Assembly (NCBI RefSeq): GCF_052324685.1
Contig: NC_135214.1
Span: 24,442,265 to 24,506,264, forward strand
Direction: 5' to 3'
DNA: 64,000 bases
DNA from: Brachyhypopomus gauderio
Lineage: Eukaryota; Chordata; Actinopteri; Gymnotiformes; Hypopomidae
Shown here: positions 42,899 to 54,590 of the stretch, piece by piece
Numbering within the stretch: the first letter of the stretch is position 1
How the letters are laid out: every line of letters starts with the position of its first letter
Notes under the pieces: generated by a model
The model's database searches: none
Told to the model about the DNA's origin: nothing
What the model saw: only the letters and a program-made list of their open reading frames with translations
Translations under genes and position numbers: made by a program

Positions 42899-45720
42899 CC
42901 CATTCCGGCGGCACTACTCCCATGTTTGGAGGCCTTCCAAACACAATCTCAAAGGCTGATAAGCCTGTGCGAGCTTGGGGCAGAGTGCTGCTCTGCCACA
43001 AAACCAGAGGCAGACATTTCAATCCTGTTTCCTGAGTTAGTTTAGAAAGCCCCCCCTTAATTGTGCCATTGGCTCTCTGCACTGCTCCTGGGTAACCCCC
43101 ATCGTGGGATTATTTGCCTTAGTAGCATCTTTGCCACCGTATCTGAATTCTGCTTTGTGGTGGGGAAGGCCTCCATCCATTTGCTAGACATACATACACA
43201 CAAGCCTGTATTTCAGCAGGTGTTAGTTCAACAAGATCAATTTGCCAGTGTTGAAAGGGTTCGGTCGGCGGCAGGTGTCCGGCGGGTGCATGTTTAGGTC
43301 TGTTATCCCCCTGTGGTGGGATACCAGACATCGTGTATAAAAATTTTGGGTGAGTGTGGTTATTCTTAGTGCATGCTAGTGCATGCCACTATCCCCCCTT
43401 TGCTCATTGTGACTCCTACTATGAGCAATTTCAATCAGTCCTCTCATGTAGGCTGTAGGGACACACGTCTTACCTGTCTCCGTGTGTGTGTCCAGACTCC
43501 CCTCATTGTTTTGCACCCCCCCTTTTGCCCATCTCTGTTTGTCTTTCATTGTGGCTTGTGTTTGTATTGCTCTGGTTGTTAAGGGTGTGTCATCTCTGTT
43601 ACTGTGATCCGTTAGCATCATTTGTGTGTTTGGAGCCTGCAAAACTGTGTTTTGGGCTGTGGAGTCTGTGAAGGCATTGCCTTTTGCTACTGTGTCGCCT
43701 GTTCTGGTGTGTGCGGCACATTTGATGATTGTAGTTGTGAGATCAGTTGGTGCTTTATCTTTGACCTTGAGCTGGTAAGGAATGGTGAGCTCAGCTGCTT
43801 GAGCAGAATAATGTGGCAGGAGTGATATCGTTTCCAAAACCTCTGTGTGGATAAATGTGCTTTTTTTTTTCCTCTGGTCCTGTAAAATTAAAAAAACAGC
43901 ATGTTTGACCCGAAGTGCGAGTTGAGCGTACCCCACTATATCTCTGAATGCTACCAGTGCCCGCACCCCGGCTGCCCCGGGGTCTAGTTTTCCTGAAAAG
44001 TAGGCTACTGGCCTCTGTCTGTCACTGTGGGCTTGAGTCAAAACACTGGTCCTTTAACGTCAACACTCCCCACACACATACGAACACTGAACACACATCA
44101 ATTCTGAACTTTTATTTCAGAATTCAAAACTGTTCTTAAGACTCATTTGTTCAAACGGGCTTATTCTCTTTAACAAATGTTATTTTTATCTGTTTGTTGT
44201 GTCAGAGTTTCAATACATACTACGTCATGACCCAGGAAGTGCACTTTTTTCAGCAATATTGCAATTTTGCTTAGGGACCTTGTGGCCTTCCCTTGCTAGG
44301 TGATGTAGCAATGCCACTGTGGCTCTCTTTGCATGCTTCTCATGTGTTTACACAGAGTATCAGAACATCTACGTAGTGCAACAGTGCAATGCCCTCTGGA
44401 AGTTTCAGAGAGGCCAGACTGTCTCGCAGCGCTGCATTGTAAATGGTGGGTGATGTGTATGTTTTTTTTTTTTTTTTTACTTCAAAGGAAAATGCAAACC
44501 AGTACTGGCTATCTAGATGCACGAAAATGCATTTGCTAGGGCCACTACACTGAACCACTGGCTATCTGGGGGAATCTGGGAAAGAATATTGTGAGGATTT
44601 GGCACTTTTGGGGCTCTAACGTGTACTGCTGCATTGACAGCCAGCAAATCCTGCACAAATCGCCATTCTTCCCGCCCTGTTTTCTTAACTGGAAAAATTG
44701 GAGTGTGCACGGGTGAGTTAGGGCACAGTACGATCACTCCAGCTTGCCTAAGTGATTGGAAAAAACTGGCCTAATTTCCTTTGAGCGCCTCAGGCTTCAA
44801 AGGGTATTGATGTTGTTTTGGCCTATAGTAAGATTTTGGGGTGATGTGTATGGGCTCACACCCCCCGTATGAGCCCCAACATCGCTCTTACCTGATGCCC
44901 ATAATGCTGCAGGAACAGTTCTGAGTTCCTCTTCCTCTCATTTTTTTTTTTTTTCTGAGAGGGTAAGGGAGGCGGCTAAAAAATACCAAGGGGGTTAATC
45001 AGTTCCACTCCCCACCTGCAGGGGAGCCAGCACGGCGCCGGCTGCATCCACGCCCTACTGCTAGGGCTAAACATGGTGTTCCTGCCAGGAACTCTCTCGC
45101 AATCGGTAATATCAGACATCTCTGTCATCCATTCACCGATGTCCTGCCATTGTGGCTCCTCGCACACGTTTGCTAGTGACACGTGTGGTTTAGATCGAGG
45201 AAATGAGAACAGGTCTTCTTGTTCTAATGTGGTTTGCACCATTGCCGCAGCCCACACGCAATCCCACACAATAGCAGTGACAACCTAGCAATCATGTTTT
45301 CCAACATCAAATTTATCCTCAAAACCTCTATCGGGGCCCTCACTCACATGCAGCGTGCAGTGCAGTGACCCCTACGGTCTCAACATCAAATCACCTGGCA
45401 ACAAACTACACACTTCACACATGAAGTGTTCCCAACACTCTCCTCCTGCACTCTGCAGCTCATAAGCATACAGTGGAACTCCTGCTGATAACTGAACCCC
45501 AACACAGCTGACTCCCACTGCACAAACAACCCCTCAGGCCTGCTACTCAGGCCCAATTTATACATTAAGTCACAACCCATAACATACATTTAGCAGTTAA
45601 AATTAAAAATTCATGTTCAAATGTATTATTTCATTTACATCGGAGAGGCTTTTTTTTTTTTTTTTTCTTTGAATGGGTGGCACCACTATAAACCAAAAAC
45701 TTTTATTTTAGTGCAGTTTA
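42640..45720 (-). pseudogene. ERV-B pol remnant
   Basis: Minus-strand protease, RT, RNase H and integrase. The protease active site again reads YSGA (45679-45690). The RT fingers segment is open at 44513-44737; the A-tract junction lies near 44460-44478; the catalytic box reads YVDV (44364-44375). RNase H and connection are open at 43376-44041. The integrase third acidic position appears to be Gln (43077-43079, GAVQRANGTI). The integrase tail QPGDWVLIRDPR (about 42760) spans the site that ERV-B occupies in ERV-A. Confidence 0.85.
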
Positions 45721-45904
45721 CAGTCAGTGTTATTTTAGGCAGGCCCTGTGGCCCTTCACTAATCTTCTGTAAGCATTGATAAATTAAATGATAATTTAAA
45801 CCAGTTACTTTCCTTTTGTCGTCTTCCAGTGGTCCTGTACCGTCCAGCCTCTCCGCTGCCCGTCAATCTCTGAAAGTTCTGTTTCTCTGCTCAGCATTTT
45901 CTTC

Positions 45905-47594
45905 ATTTTCAGGACAATCTCTTGCAAAGTGTCCTAGTTTTCCACAGTTGTAACATTCACCACCTCTCCTCTGGGGTAATTCTCTCGTCTCCATCCACCT
46001 CGTCTTCTTCCTCTGCCTCTGACGCGGCCCCTCCTGCGTTCTCTGTGAGTTCTCTGCAACATGGTCTCAGCTTGCTTCTGGATTTTCTTGTTCACTCTCC
46101 ATGCCAGCTGTGCCTCGTGATGCTTGGCATGATCTTCCATGGTTTTCAGGGTGGCGTTGTTGTACCCGATGCACTGGGCTCTGATGAGGTCACTTATGTC
46201 TTTTCTCATGCTTACCAGGAAGCTGTTTCTCAGGTGGGCTTCCCATGGGCTGGCCTCCGCCGGCCTCCGCTCGTGTGCTGGTGGTACGAGGCCGCTGTGG
46301 TCAGTGTGAACTCTTGTCTTATGAGGAAGTCGCTGACAGGTTCTCCGTCTTCTTGTTTACATGCAGCTATTTTGGACATGCTGATAGTGGCTGGGTGTGC
46401 AGCTTCCAACCTTGCGACCAGGCGTCCTACCATCTCTCTGTAGGGCCTGTTTGGATCCTCCTGTCCAGCTGCTGTTCCCACTCAGTGTTGTGGAGTCGGA
46501 CGTCTCCTGGTGTCCAGTCTCGGTCTATCTTGTTTGACTGGATGACAAGACTAAACCAAATCTGTTAGTTCTTCGCCGAAGCGCTTACCTCCCATCTCTG
46601 TCGGTTTACCCAGGCCCACCGCCGCCTTCATGATGTCATCTCCTGTCCAGTGACGGTGGACCATGATGACTCCTTCAGGGCCTGCGACCTCGACCATTGG
46701 GAAGGTCGTTGCGCACCCTGGGGTGGTCAGTTCAAGCATCACCTCCCCCTTTCTTTCTGTGGCAAGCTTCTCACGGCTTCTTGTGCGTGTTGCCATGGGT
46801 GAATCGGGCGGCGGGGGTGGTGGTGGTGGCTGCGCGCGCGGCGGGGGTGGTAGTGGCGGTGGTAGTGACGGTGGTAGTGAGAGTGGTAGTGTTGGGGAAG
46901 TGGCACTTCTCATCGTCCTGCTGGTGCATTCCATCGCCTGGCGGGCGTCATCATATGGGACTAGCGGCCCTGGGTGCAGCGGCAGCTGTTGGGCTGGTGG
47001 GAGTGAGGGAGGCAGAGGTTGTGGTTGTGATACCGGAACTGATGGCGCTGGAGCTCGCAGTGCAAGTGCGGCAGGCAGAGTTTGCTGTCGTGGTGGCGCC
47101 AGAGCTGGTGGTGCTGGAACTGGCGGTGGAGGTGGGGGAGGCAGGGGTAGCAGCTGTGGGTGCATCTTGCAGTTGGTGCAGTTGCTGAGCCGGGATGGCT
47201 GGTGCAGATCTCGTCAGGGCAGCGTCGAGGTCTGGTCGGCTACAACAACACACTGAGAGACTTTGTTAGTACACTTTTTAATCCCTACCTGTCATGCTTG
47301 CCTTTTCTCGGCTTCTTCAAGCCAACATTTTGCTTTTTCTTCCATATCTGCTTTATGTTTAACAAAATACTTGCGCGTTTTTCTATCTGCGCCCTTGGGC
47401 TCTGTTTTTACTCTCTCAACTAGTCGGCGCAGATAGTCTACACTCAATGTTCCCTTTGAACCAAACCCATAATGCTTAGCCCAAAAATTCACATGTCGAG
47501 TTACATCTTCCCCATAATCTCTAGTCATTTGGTAGGCTACACTACTCTGAGTCTCCGATGGTTTACTTTGTAATTTACTTTGTGTTTTACCCAT
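45905..47594 (-). pseudogene. ERV-B gag remnant
   Basis: MGKTQSK start at 47594, stop at 47292 at the same codon as in ERV-A. The Pro-rich segment is open at 46551-47165 and slightly longer than in ERV-A because of an extra Pro/Leu repeat. The Arg-rich block is at 45934-46209 and the CCHC knuckle at 45914-45955, again out of frame with each other. Confidence 0.85.
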
Positions 47595-48250
47595 GATTCC
47601 AAATAATCCCAAAGATGACCCTTCACACTTTTTTTTTTTTTTTTTTTTTTTGTGTGGGGTCCAAGAAATAAAAAAAAATAAAAAATTAGGAAAGAAAAAA
47701 AAAAAAAAAAATCCCAAATCAATTAAACACGTCATAGAAGGTCCTCAAAATTTAGATCCGCTCCTCGTACCAACGAAGCAAACAGTGCCCTCCCCCCCTG
47801 GGGGATATCTCTGCCGCTCCGGAGCTAGCCAACACTGTATTACGTCTAATCAGTGCGCTTCTGCCCAGCTGGACCCCTGGCCAGACTGACGGGCGCTAGG
47901 CTAAGTCCTATCCCGCCTGGGCAATACCGCAGTATCCCCACCGTATAGACTTCCTGTAGGCGATATCTCACTATATCCCTATCGTATAACAGAGATCATC
48001 CGGCGGGCGGACACTGGCGGATATTTAACACTTAAACTAAGAAATTAAACTGAAAATTCCCACTTACTGCGGTTTTCGTTTGATCGGGCGGAGAACACCA
48101 CCGGAGACTGGCGGTGACATCACTCCCTGGATAGGTACTTTCCCTTTGCTCGTGGGGTTCCCACTTTGCCCAGCCCAGCCAGGGATCTCATCCCCCGGGG
48201 AGCGTCCTCGAAGATCAGTCACCTCCTCTCCGGGGTGCCTCTCGCCGACC

Positions 48251-48266
48251 CTTGTTCGTGACGCCA
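48251..48266 (-). other. ERV-B tRNA primer binding site
   Basis: Minus-strand TGGCGTCACGAACAAG, 3 bp after the 5' LTR. It differs from the ERV-A site in the last bases. Confidence 0.65.
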
Positions 48267-48269
48267 AAT

Positions 48270-48896
48270 TGTCGTGGAAATTTTCTAATAAATGGATGAG
48301 GACTCAGACGTGGTTAAATGATTAATTTATTACAAAAATATAAATATATATAAATAGACAAAGACAGATACAAGACAGACACAGACAGACACAGACATGA
48401 GAGTCTCATTCAAGCATGACAACTCTGAAGGCAGGGGGGCGCTCCCCCTGCTTATATACAATCTTAAACACATTTCAGCAGTTCTAACAGCAGGTTATCT
48501 TAAGCACAGCATGTTCCAAAACATAGGCGTCCAGCAGGCTACTTTGTCTCACATGTGTGTATCTCCTAATATGGACTTCCCTAGAGTTAGCGGAAGCAAC
48601 TGATGTATCAGTTGAACACAGAGAAAGCTAAATGACCCAAGACTAGTAGCCTAGTGACTACCAGTTAACAGAGTGCTCTTACCCTCAGCACTCTCCCTGA
48701 CATGGGTCACGTATAGCACACATGCATAATATGAACTAAACATGGTTACACTGAATCACACTACTTCATTATTGTAGTCCTTCTGCTTAGTCAGAATGGA
48801 CATGTCCTAAATCATAAAGTTCATAATGATCTCTTATAATAACTAAACATGATCTAATCAATGATGATTAGTCAATAATCAATAATTTCTCTCACA
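48270..48896 (-). repeat. ERV-B 5' LTR
   Basis: Partner of 40657-41282, at the upstream end in minus-strand orientation, followed by the CTGT duplication. Confidence 0.92.
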
Positions 48897-50227
48897 CTGT
48901 GAAGACCAGTGGCCGAGCCACATGGACACACCACACCCACTGCAAAAGAGCTCCAGAGCAGCCGCCAGAATGAATGTTATGCTGTTGTTTTTTACATGAT
49001 GCTTTTCTCAACAGGAGGGGCAACTGTCATCTCCCCCACACCGGAGGAGAGGTGTGAGGGAAAGAAAGCATGTGTAATGTCCAATGTCACTGCTACCGCA
49101 GTGAAACCAAACCAGCCCTGTCTGGTTTGCCATCCTTTCCACATGCCGTGAACACCAACACCAATCACTTATGAAATGGCTACAATGTTAATTAACAGAC
49201 CCATATGCGAGATTGATAGGTTAACAGGTCAATTCTACAACATGTCTCACACCATCATTCACAGTGGTAAGGTTCCTGATTGGGTAGGTGATGATGTTGC
49301 AAGTATGGATCATAGGAAATAAACGACTGCGACTCAAATGACAAGGTGTCACGAGCCGGCATTCGCAACATGACATTTGACACCACCCCTGTTGAGGGAG
49401 AGTGGTGTCTATGCTCAGAGGGGGCCTTCAAGGCCATCTTTGGATAGAGCACACCAAGTGCCAGGTTGATCTGGTAGCAACAGCCAGAGACGGATCAACA
49501 TGCACCATTAGACTAAATAACTCCTCTGCAAAATGGAGTTTCACCTCCTGTCATGGCATTGTGAACCCAGTAACAGATTGGGCGACGATGTGGGCATGCA
49601 GAGAGAAAACCTACTCTGCTCTACCTGAGAGATCATACAACGGGGGTCAGTGTTCCTCGGGGGAGGAACTGCAGCAACAATGAATAAGATCAATGGACTT
49701 GTATGGCAAGTTCTGACTTTGGCTTCTCGTACTGAAACTGCCCTGGACCTATTAAACAAAGAAGTGAAAGAAATTAGACAAGTATAGGTCCAGAATAGAC
49801 TAGCTTTAGACCTCCTCCTCACAAAAGAAGGAGATGTGTGTAAGAAAATCAATGTTTCATGTTGTTTCAGCATTCCAGATTACTATGATAATATTACTGA
49901 TTTAATTGATCACATGAAGGCCGAGGTTCAAGAACTCGGTTTGGGTGGATCACTTCATGGCTAGGCCCATGGGGACATTGGATGCTGACTATGATTTTAC
50001 CAATTGTAATAATCATTTAGCTGTTGTTGTGTTTGCTGCCTTGTATTTTGTCTTGCTGTTCGTCGTGGCTTACTGGCCTTATGCGTCAGCATTTTCAGAT
50101 GGCCTTGCACGACGACTTAAAGGAGCCTGAGATAGCAGACTCCTTGGGACATCTGTTTAAGGAAGACGTCTGGGACGACCTGGCGACTGGCTGGGTTGTG
50201 CCCGATGGCCCTGTGCAGCTTAACTGA
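48897..50227 (+). pseudogene. ERV-A env remnant
   Basis: A candidate start is at 48970. The surface part includes a run with several Asn-X-Ser/Thr sites and cysteines (49402-49683). The transmembrane part has a heptad-like segment, one in-frame TAG near 49787, a CX6CC motif (49839-49865, CKKINVSCC) and a hydrophobic membrane segment (about 50010-50075, AVVVFAALYFVLLFVV). The CX6CC arrangement is that of covalently linked gamma-type envelopes. Frameshifts between the parts mean no full envelope is encoded. Confidence 0.8.
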
Positions 50228-50306
50228 TTCTAGAGCCTGACTTAAGTTGATGCTTTATGATAGAATTAATGATTTATTCTCTCCTTTTTAATGATTACAC
50301 AGAATC

Positions 50307-50318
50307 AAAGGGGGGAAG
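50307..50318 (+). other. ERV-A polypurine tract
   Basis: AAAGGGGGGAAG immediately before the 3' LTR, the plus-strand primer position. Confidence 0.85.
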
Positions 50319-50947
50319 TGTGAGAGAAATTATTGATTATTGACTAATCATCATTGATTAGATCATGTTTAGTTATTATAAGAGATCATTATGAACTTTA
50401 TGATTTTGGACATGTCCATTCTGACTAAGCAGAAGGACTACAATAATGAAGTAGTGTGATTCAGTGTAACCATGTTTAGTTCATATTATGCATGTGTGCT
50501 ATATGTGACCCAGGTCAGGGAGAGTGCTGAGGGTAAGAGCACTCTGTTAACTGGTAGTCACTAGGCTACTAGTCTTGGGTCATTTAGCTTTCTCTGTGTT
50601 CAACTGATACATCAGTTGCTTCCGCTAACTCTAGGGAAGTCCATATTAGGAGATACACACATGTGAGACAAAGTAGCCTGCTGGACGCTTATGTTTTGGA
50701 ACATGCTGTGCTAAAGATAACCTGCTGTTAGAACTGCTGAATTGTGTTTAAGATTGTATATAAGCAGGGGGAGCGCCCCCCTGCCTTCAGAGTTGTCATG
50801 CTTGAATGAGACTCTCATGTCTGTGTCTGTCTTGTGTCTGTCTTGTATCTGTCTTTGTCCTATTTATATATATTTATATTTTTGTAATAAATTAATCATT
50901 TAACCACGTCTGAGTCCTCATCCATTTATTAGAAAATTTCCACGACA
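50319..50947 (+). repeat. ERV-A 3' LTR
   Basis: 629 bp, same ends as the 5' LTR. Visible difference: GGTAAGAGCACTC here versus GGTAAGAACACTC at the 5' LTR. Confidence 0.93.
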
Positions 50948-51035
50948 GTGCTCACAGGATCCAACTATTCAAAATACAGTGCCCACAGGATTCCACTTTT
51001 CACAATAAAATGTCCACAGGATCCCACAGAACCTG
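50948..51035. repeat. Minisatellite within the hAT-like element, right part
   Basis: Continues the CACAGGATCCCAC units of 34255-34531. The first unit starts GTGCTCACAGGATCCAACTA, as does the unit at 34361. Confidence 0.8.
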
Positions 51036-51479
51036 ATAGATAGAAGATTTAAAGATAGAACAATCTCATCCTTTTGGAAAAAAAGTGCACCAGATTACGA
51101 CCTGATTATGAGACAATGGAAAGGGTGCGCGCAAGGCAAGGCCATGCAATTGGCCTTCAGTTCTGGGACTCGAAGTTTAAATTTCTGCCCGCATTTAATT
51201 TTTCACCATCAATTTTTTTTTTACTCAGTAATGTGAGGCCGTTCAAATGTAGTGAAGTAAAACTACTTGGGTCAAAATGTACTCAAGTAAAAGTAAAAAT
51301 TACATATTTCAAAAAACTACTCAGAAAATTACAAATTACTCATAAAAAGTACTCAATTACAGTAATGTGAGTAAATGTAATTAGTTACTTTCCACCCCTG
51401 GTAATTATATATCATCCAGGGGGCCATAGATAATCAATTCCGGATCTGGCTCGCGGGCCTTGACTTTGACATACAGTAT

Positions 51480-52259
<780 letters not shown>

Positions 52260-52270
<11 letters not shown>

Positions 52271-52500
52271 ATTATGCCATTTTGGTCATAGTTTTGAATT
52301 CTTGGCATGAACTAAATGAAACTACAACTACAGAGAAGCAGGACCTCTTTGGGAAAGTCCCTGTTGTTCCTGAACCACTTTCACCAAGACAGCCAATGAA
52401 AGAACAGTAACAGTGCTGCATCATCAGTTGCTGGGGGAAATCAGTATGGAAAGACCTGGTACAAAACACGAAGACCATGTGGGATCAGTACAGGTCTAAA
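52260..52500. repeat. Dispersed repeat, copy 1
   Basis: Shares GGGAAAGTCCCTGTTGT, a TTTCACCAAG block and a GGGGGAAATCAGTATGG block with copies at 52935-53205 and 55380-55655. No ORF; family not identified. Confidence 0.7.
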
Positions 52501-52699
52501 GATGATCTTTCATTATCTAACGCTAATCCTCCAGCTATGTTATTTTAAATGCCCACAGAACATTTAGTAGTTCACCCTTATTTTTAGTGAGCTGGACATA
52601 ATTAAGTTAAAGAAAGTTTCAAAATGATAGCTTGTCCAATTTATTTAATGATGACTCAAGACTTCATTAATAAATGGTTATACTGGTCTATCGTATGAA

Positions 52700-52765
52700 T
52701 GAATGAATGAATGTTCAACTTATATAGCGCCTTTCTAGATACTCAAGGTCGCTTTACAAGCCAGA
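52700..52765 (-). mobile_element. Short LINE-tail fragment, antisense
   Basis: GAATGAATGAATGAATG tail then ACTTATATAGCGCCTTTCTA and GTCGCTTTACAA, like the tail at 24905-25125. Confidence 0.6.
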
Positions 52766-52934
52766 ATGTCATAGTAAAATAAATAAATAACACCAGAAAT
52801 TCCTGGTACAACCTACTGAAAGTCTTTAGTCAAAGGAATTTAATGAATGACTTTTTGCTGGAAAATAAATGCTAAAAGATAATGAGTTAGCATCTGATAT
52901 AATGTTTCAATCTTCCCATCAACTGGACGCTTCA

Positions 52935-53205
52935 GAACTGCTGTGATTGCAGCTAATCGTCCAAACCAATCAAAACGTGACGCCAATTTGATTCTAGTTT
53001 TGAAACGTTAGCGTGACTCAAATTAAACCACAGAGCAGCCAGACTGCTTTGGAAAAGTCCCTGTTGTGCCGAATCTACTTTCACCAAGTAAACCAATAAC
53101 AGAGCAGTAATAAGGATGCATCATCAATCTCTGGGGGAAATCAGAATGGAGAGATAATGTATTTAACATCAATTCACAGGGTACCACAGGTGACCGACCT
53201 TTCAT
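52935..53205. repeat. Dispersed repeat, copy 2
   Basis: Second copy of the 52260-52500 family, with GGAAAAGTCCCTGTTGTGCC and GGGGGAAATCAGAATGGAGA. Confidence 0.7.
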
Positions 53206-53325
53206 TAATTAAATTCACCTGTCCAGTGAAGCTATTACTGGAATCCTGCAGGTCATACACCTGACACAGGGAGAAAACTGTTCAATGGACTTGACCTCTT
53301 TTAGTATCAGAGAGTTTTTTAGACT

Positions 53326-53605
53326 TTGAGTCATGGCCTGGTGGTAGGGAACTGGTCTTGTGACCGGAGGGTTGTGGGTTTGATTCCCAGGCCTGAGGCC
53401 ATGACTGAGGTGCCCTTGAGCAAGGCACCTAACCCCAACTGGTCCCCGGGCGCCGGGCTAGGGCTGCCTACCACTCTGGGCACGTGTGATGCACAGCCCC
53501 CTAGTAATCACTAGTGTGTGTGTGTTCTAACTGCACAGATGGGTTAAAAGCGGAGGACAAATTTCTATTGCGGTGAAAAAAATCACAATTGACAAAAATA
53601 TGGCA
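53326..53605 (+). mobile_element. tRNA-derived SINE, sense
   Basis: A-box-like TGGCCTGGTGGTAGGGAACT, B-box-like GGGTTTGATTCCC, then GCCCTTGAGCAAGGCACC, GGGTTAAAAGCGGAGGAC and a CAAAAATATGGCAC end. This is a widespread fish SINE layout. An antisense copy lies at 56600-56895. Confidence 0.85.
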
Positions 53606-54590
53606 CACACACACACAAATAATGCTAATTAATTAATTTGCATATTTAGAATAATATTATTAAATATGTGTATCCTGAATGTCTATAATAGTTAGTTCTC
53701 TACTAGATAATGATAAAGAGTGTCAGAACTGATGTTTCTTCCAAGAAACTTTGACTGATTTTGTTATATGCTAATTTTTAAGTTTTCTGCAATAAGATGT
53801 AATATGTTTACTGGCCACTAGATGGGACTATTATTTGTTTCACAGTCCAGTAGTTGCTGTAGTTGTGCAGTAGGTCTGTGAGGATACATGTTAGAGTCTG
53901 TAGAGACACCTGAGAGGGTTCAGTAGGAGAGAAGGATGTTAGAGTCTGTATAAACACATGAGAGGGTTCAGTAGGAGAGAAGGTGATGGGGATGATGAAC
54001 AAGGCTTAGAGTTAGAGTTAGGGTTAGTTAGGGTTTGTGTTAGAATTAGGGTTAGGGTTGGTGGTGAAGTGATTGGTGTGATACTGTTGTCATTGGATTC
54101 CTGGCAGTGTGCCATCCAGAGTGTGACATGAGGAAGAAAAACAGAGGATGTTCTGGTAGATCACTGGGCCCAGTCAGGTTAAACCAGTTTGGACAAATCC
54201 TGAGACCTTCACCATAGTGTCACCAGTGGCAACTATGTGCTGCATTGTATTGGCTAAAACACACATCTGAAAACAAACAAATACATAAAGAAATAAAGAA
54301 ATTCCTCACATTAGTTGTCAGTAAAATCATTTTTACAAAAAAGTTTCCTCAAACAGTGCATTATTGTCATGGCAGCCTGGTCCACCACCTCAGGGGAGAC
54401 ACCCACTCCCACACACTCCACCTCCCGTACCTTCCCCCACTCACAGTCACCCACCTACTGATCATCATACACACCTGACACTCATTTATCTCACCCCTTG
54501 AATTTTCCATTCCTTATAGTGTTATGCTGTGCATGCCTCTTACTTGAATATGGACATTAAAGAGTTCACAGCCCAACCCACGACCTCCTG
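53606..54590. other. Intergenic, no gene recognised
   Basis: Non-coding. Holds two copies of AGAGGGTTCAGTAGGAGAGA, a short telomere-like tract (54009-54060), and from 54367 a TGTCATGGCAGCC...CATAACA segment that resembles an LTR but lacks a duplication. Confidence 0.45.
54009..54060. repeat. Degenerate TTAGGG-like tract
   Basis: Short run of GTTAGAGTTAGGGTTAGTTA and related phrases. It resembles vertebrate telomere repeats but is too short and irregular to be called interstitial telomere. Confidence 0.5.

Larger units (their letters stand above)
40657..48896 (-). mobile_element. Endogenous retrovirus ERV-B, antisense, inserted in ERV-A
   Basis: A complete 8.24-kb provirus on the minus strand with LTRs at 40657-41282 and 48270-48896. 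The exact 4-bp duplication CTGT stands at 40653-40656 and 48897-48900. The interrupted ERV-A sequence (CCAACACAGCTGT before, GAAGACCAG after) exists uninterrupted in ERV-B at about 42680-42730, which proves the insertion point. Internal order on the minus strand is gag, pol, env. Its LTRs look identical to each other apart from at most one base, and differ from ERV-A LTRs at about seven positions and two small indels, so it came from a different source copy. Confidence 0.93.
34532..50947 (+). mobile_element. Endogenous retrovirus ERV-A, gamma/epsilon-like, split by ERV-B
   Basis: A provirus of about 8.2 kb once the inner ERV-B is set aside. It has 629-bp LTRs at both ends, a 4-bp target duplication GTGC (34528-34531 and 50948-50951), a primer site, gag, pol, env and a polypurine tract AAAGGGGGGAAG before the 3' LTR. 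The 4-bp duplication, the single zinc knuckle, the RT style and the CX6CC transmembrane motif fit a gammaretrovirus-like fish ERV. Coding regions are broken by stops, frameshifts and catalytic-site changes. The two LTRs differ at about one visible position, so the insertion is recent. Confidence 0.93.
33808..51400. mobile_element. hAT-like element split by nested retroviruses
   Basis: Left end CAGAGGTGGAAAGAGTAC (33808) and right end TAGTTACTTTCCACCCCTG (to 51400) are inverted repeats followed by AGTAAAAGTA-type blocks. Flanks are GTAATTAA (33800-33807) and GTAATTAT (51401-51408), an 8-bp duplication with one mismatch. The element's own sequence is 33808-34531 plus 50948-51400 and contains a minisatellite of CACAGGATCCCAC units. 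No transposase. Confidence 0.85.
30980..51475. mobile_element. Outermost degenerate hAT-like repeat hosting the nest
   Basis: Removing the inner elements brings GCGGGCCGGTTCTAATAG (to 33799) next to TATATATCATCCAGGGGGCC (from about 51406), followed by GGCTCGCGGGCCTTGACTTT. This reads as one continuous GC-rich repeat ending near 51475. The left end is tentatively put at 30980. The assignment rests on continuity of the rejoined sequence and my recollection of similar fish repeats. Confidence 0.4.

Noticed and set aside
34532..50947. Inverted segmental duplication instead of a nested provirus
   Set aside because: Exact 4-bp duplications at both provirus boundaries, complete LTRs at all four ends and the unbroken target sequence inside ERV-B all require insertion of a provirus.
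54009..54060. Interstitial telomere repeat
   Set aside because: Only a few irregular TTAGGG-like units; low-complexity sequence explains it.
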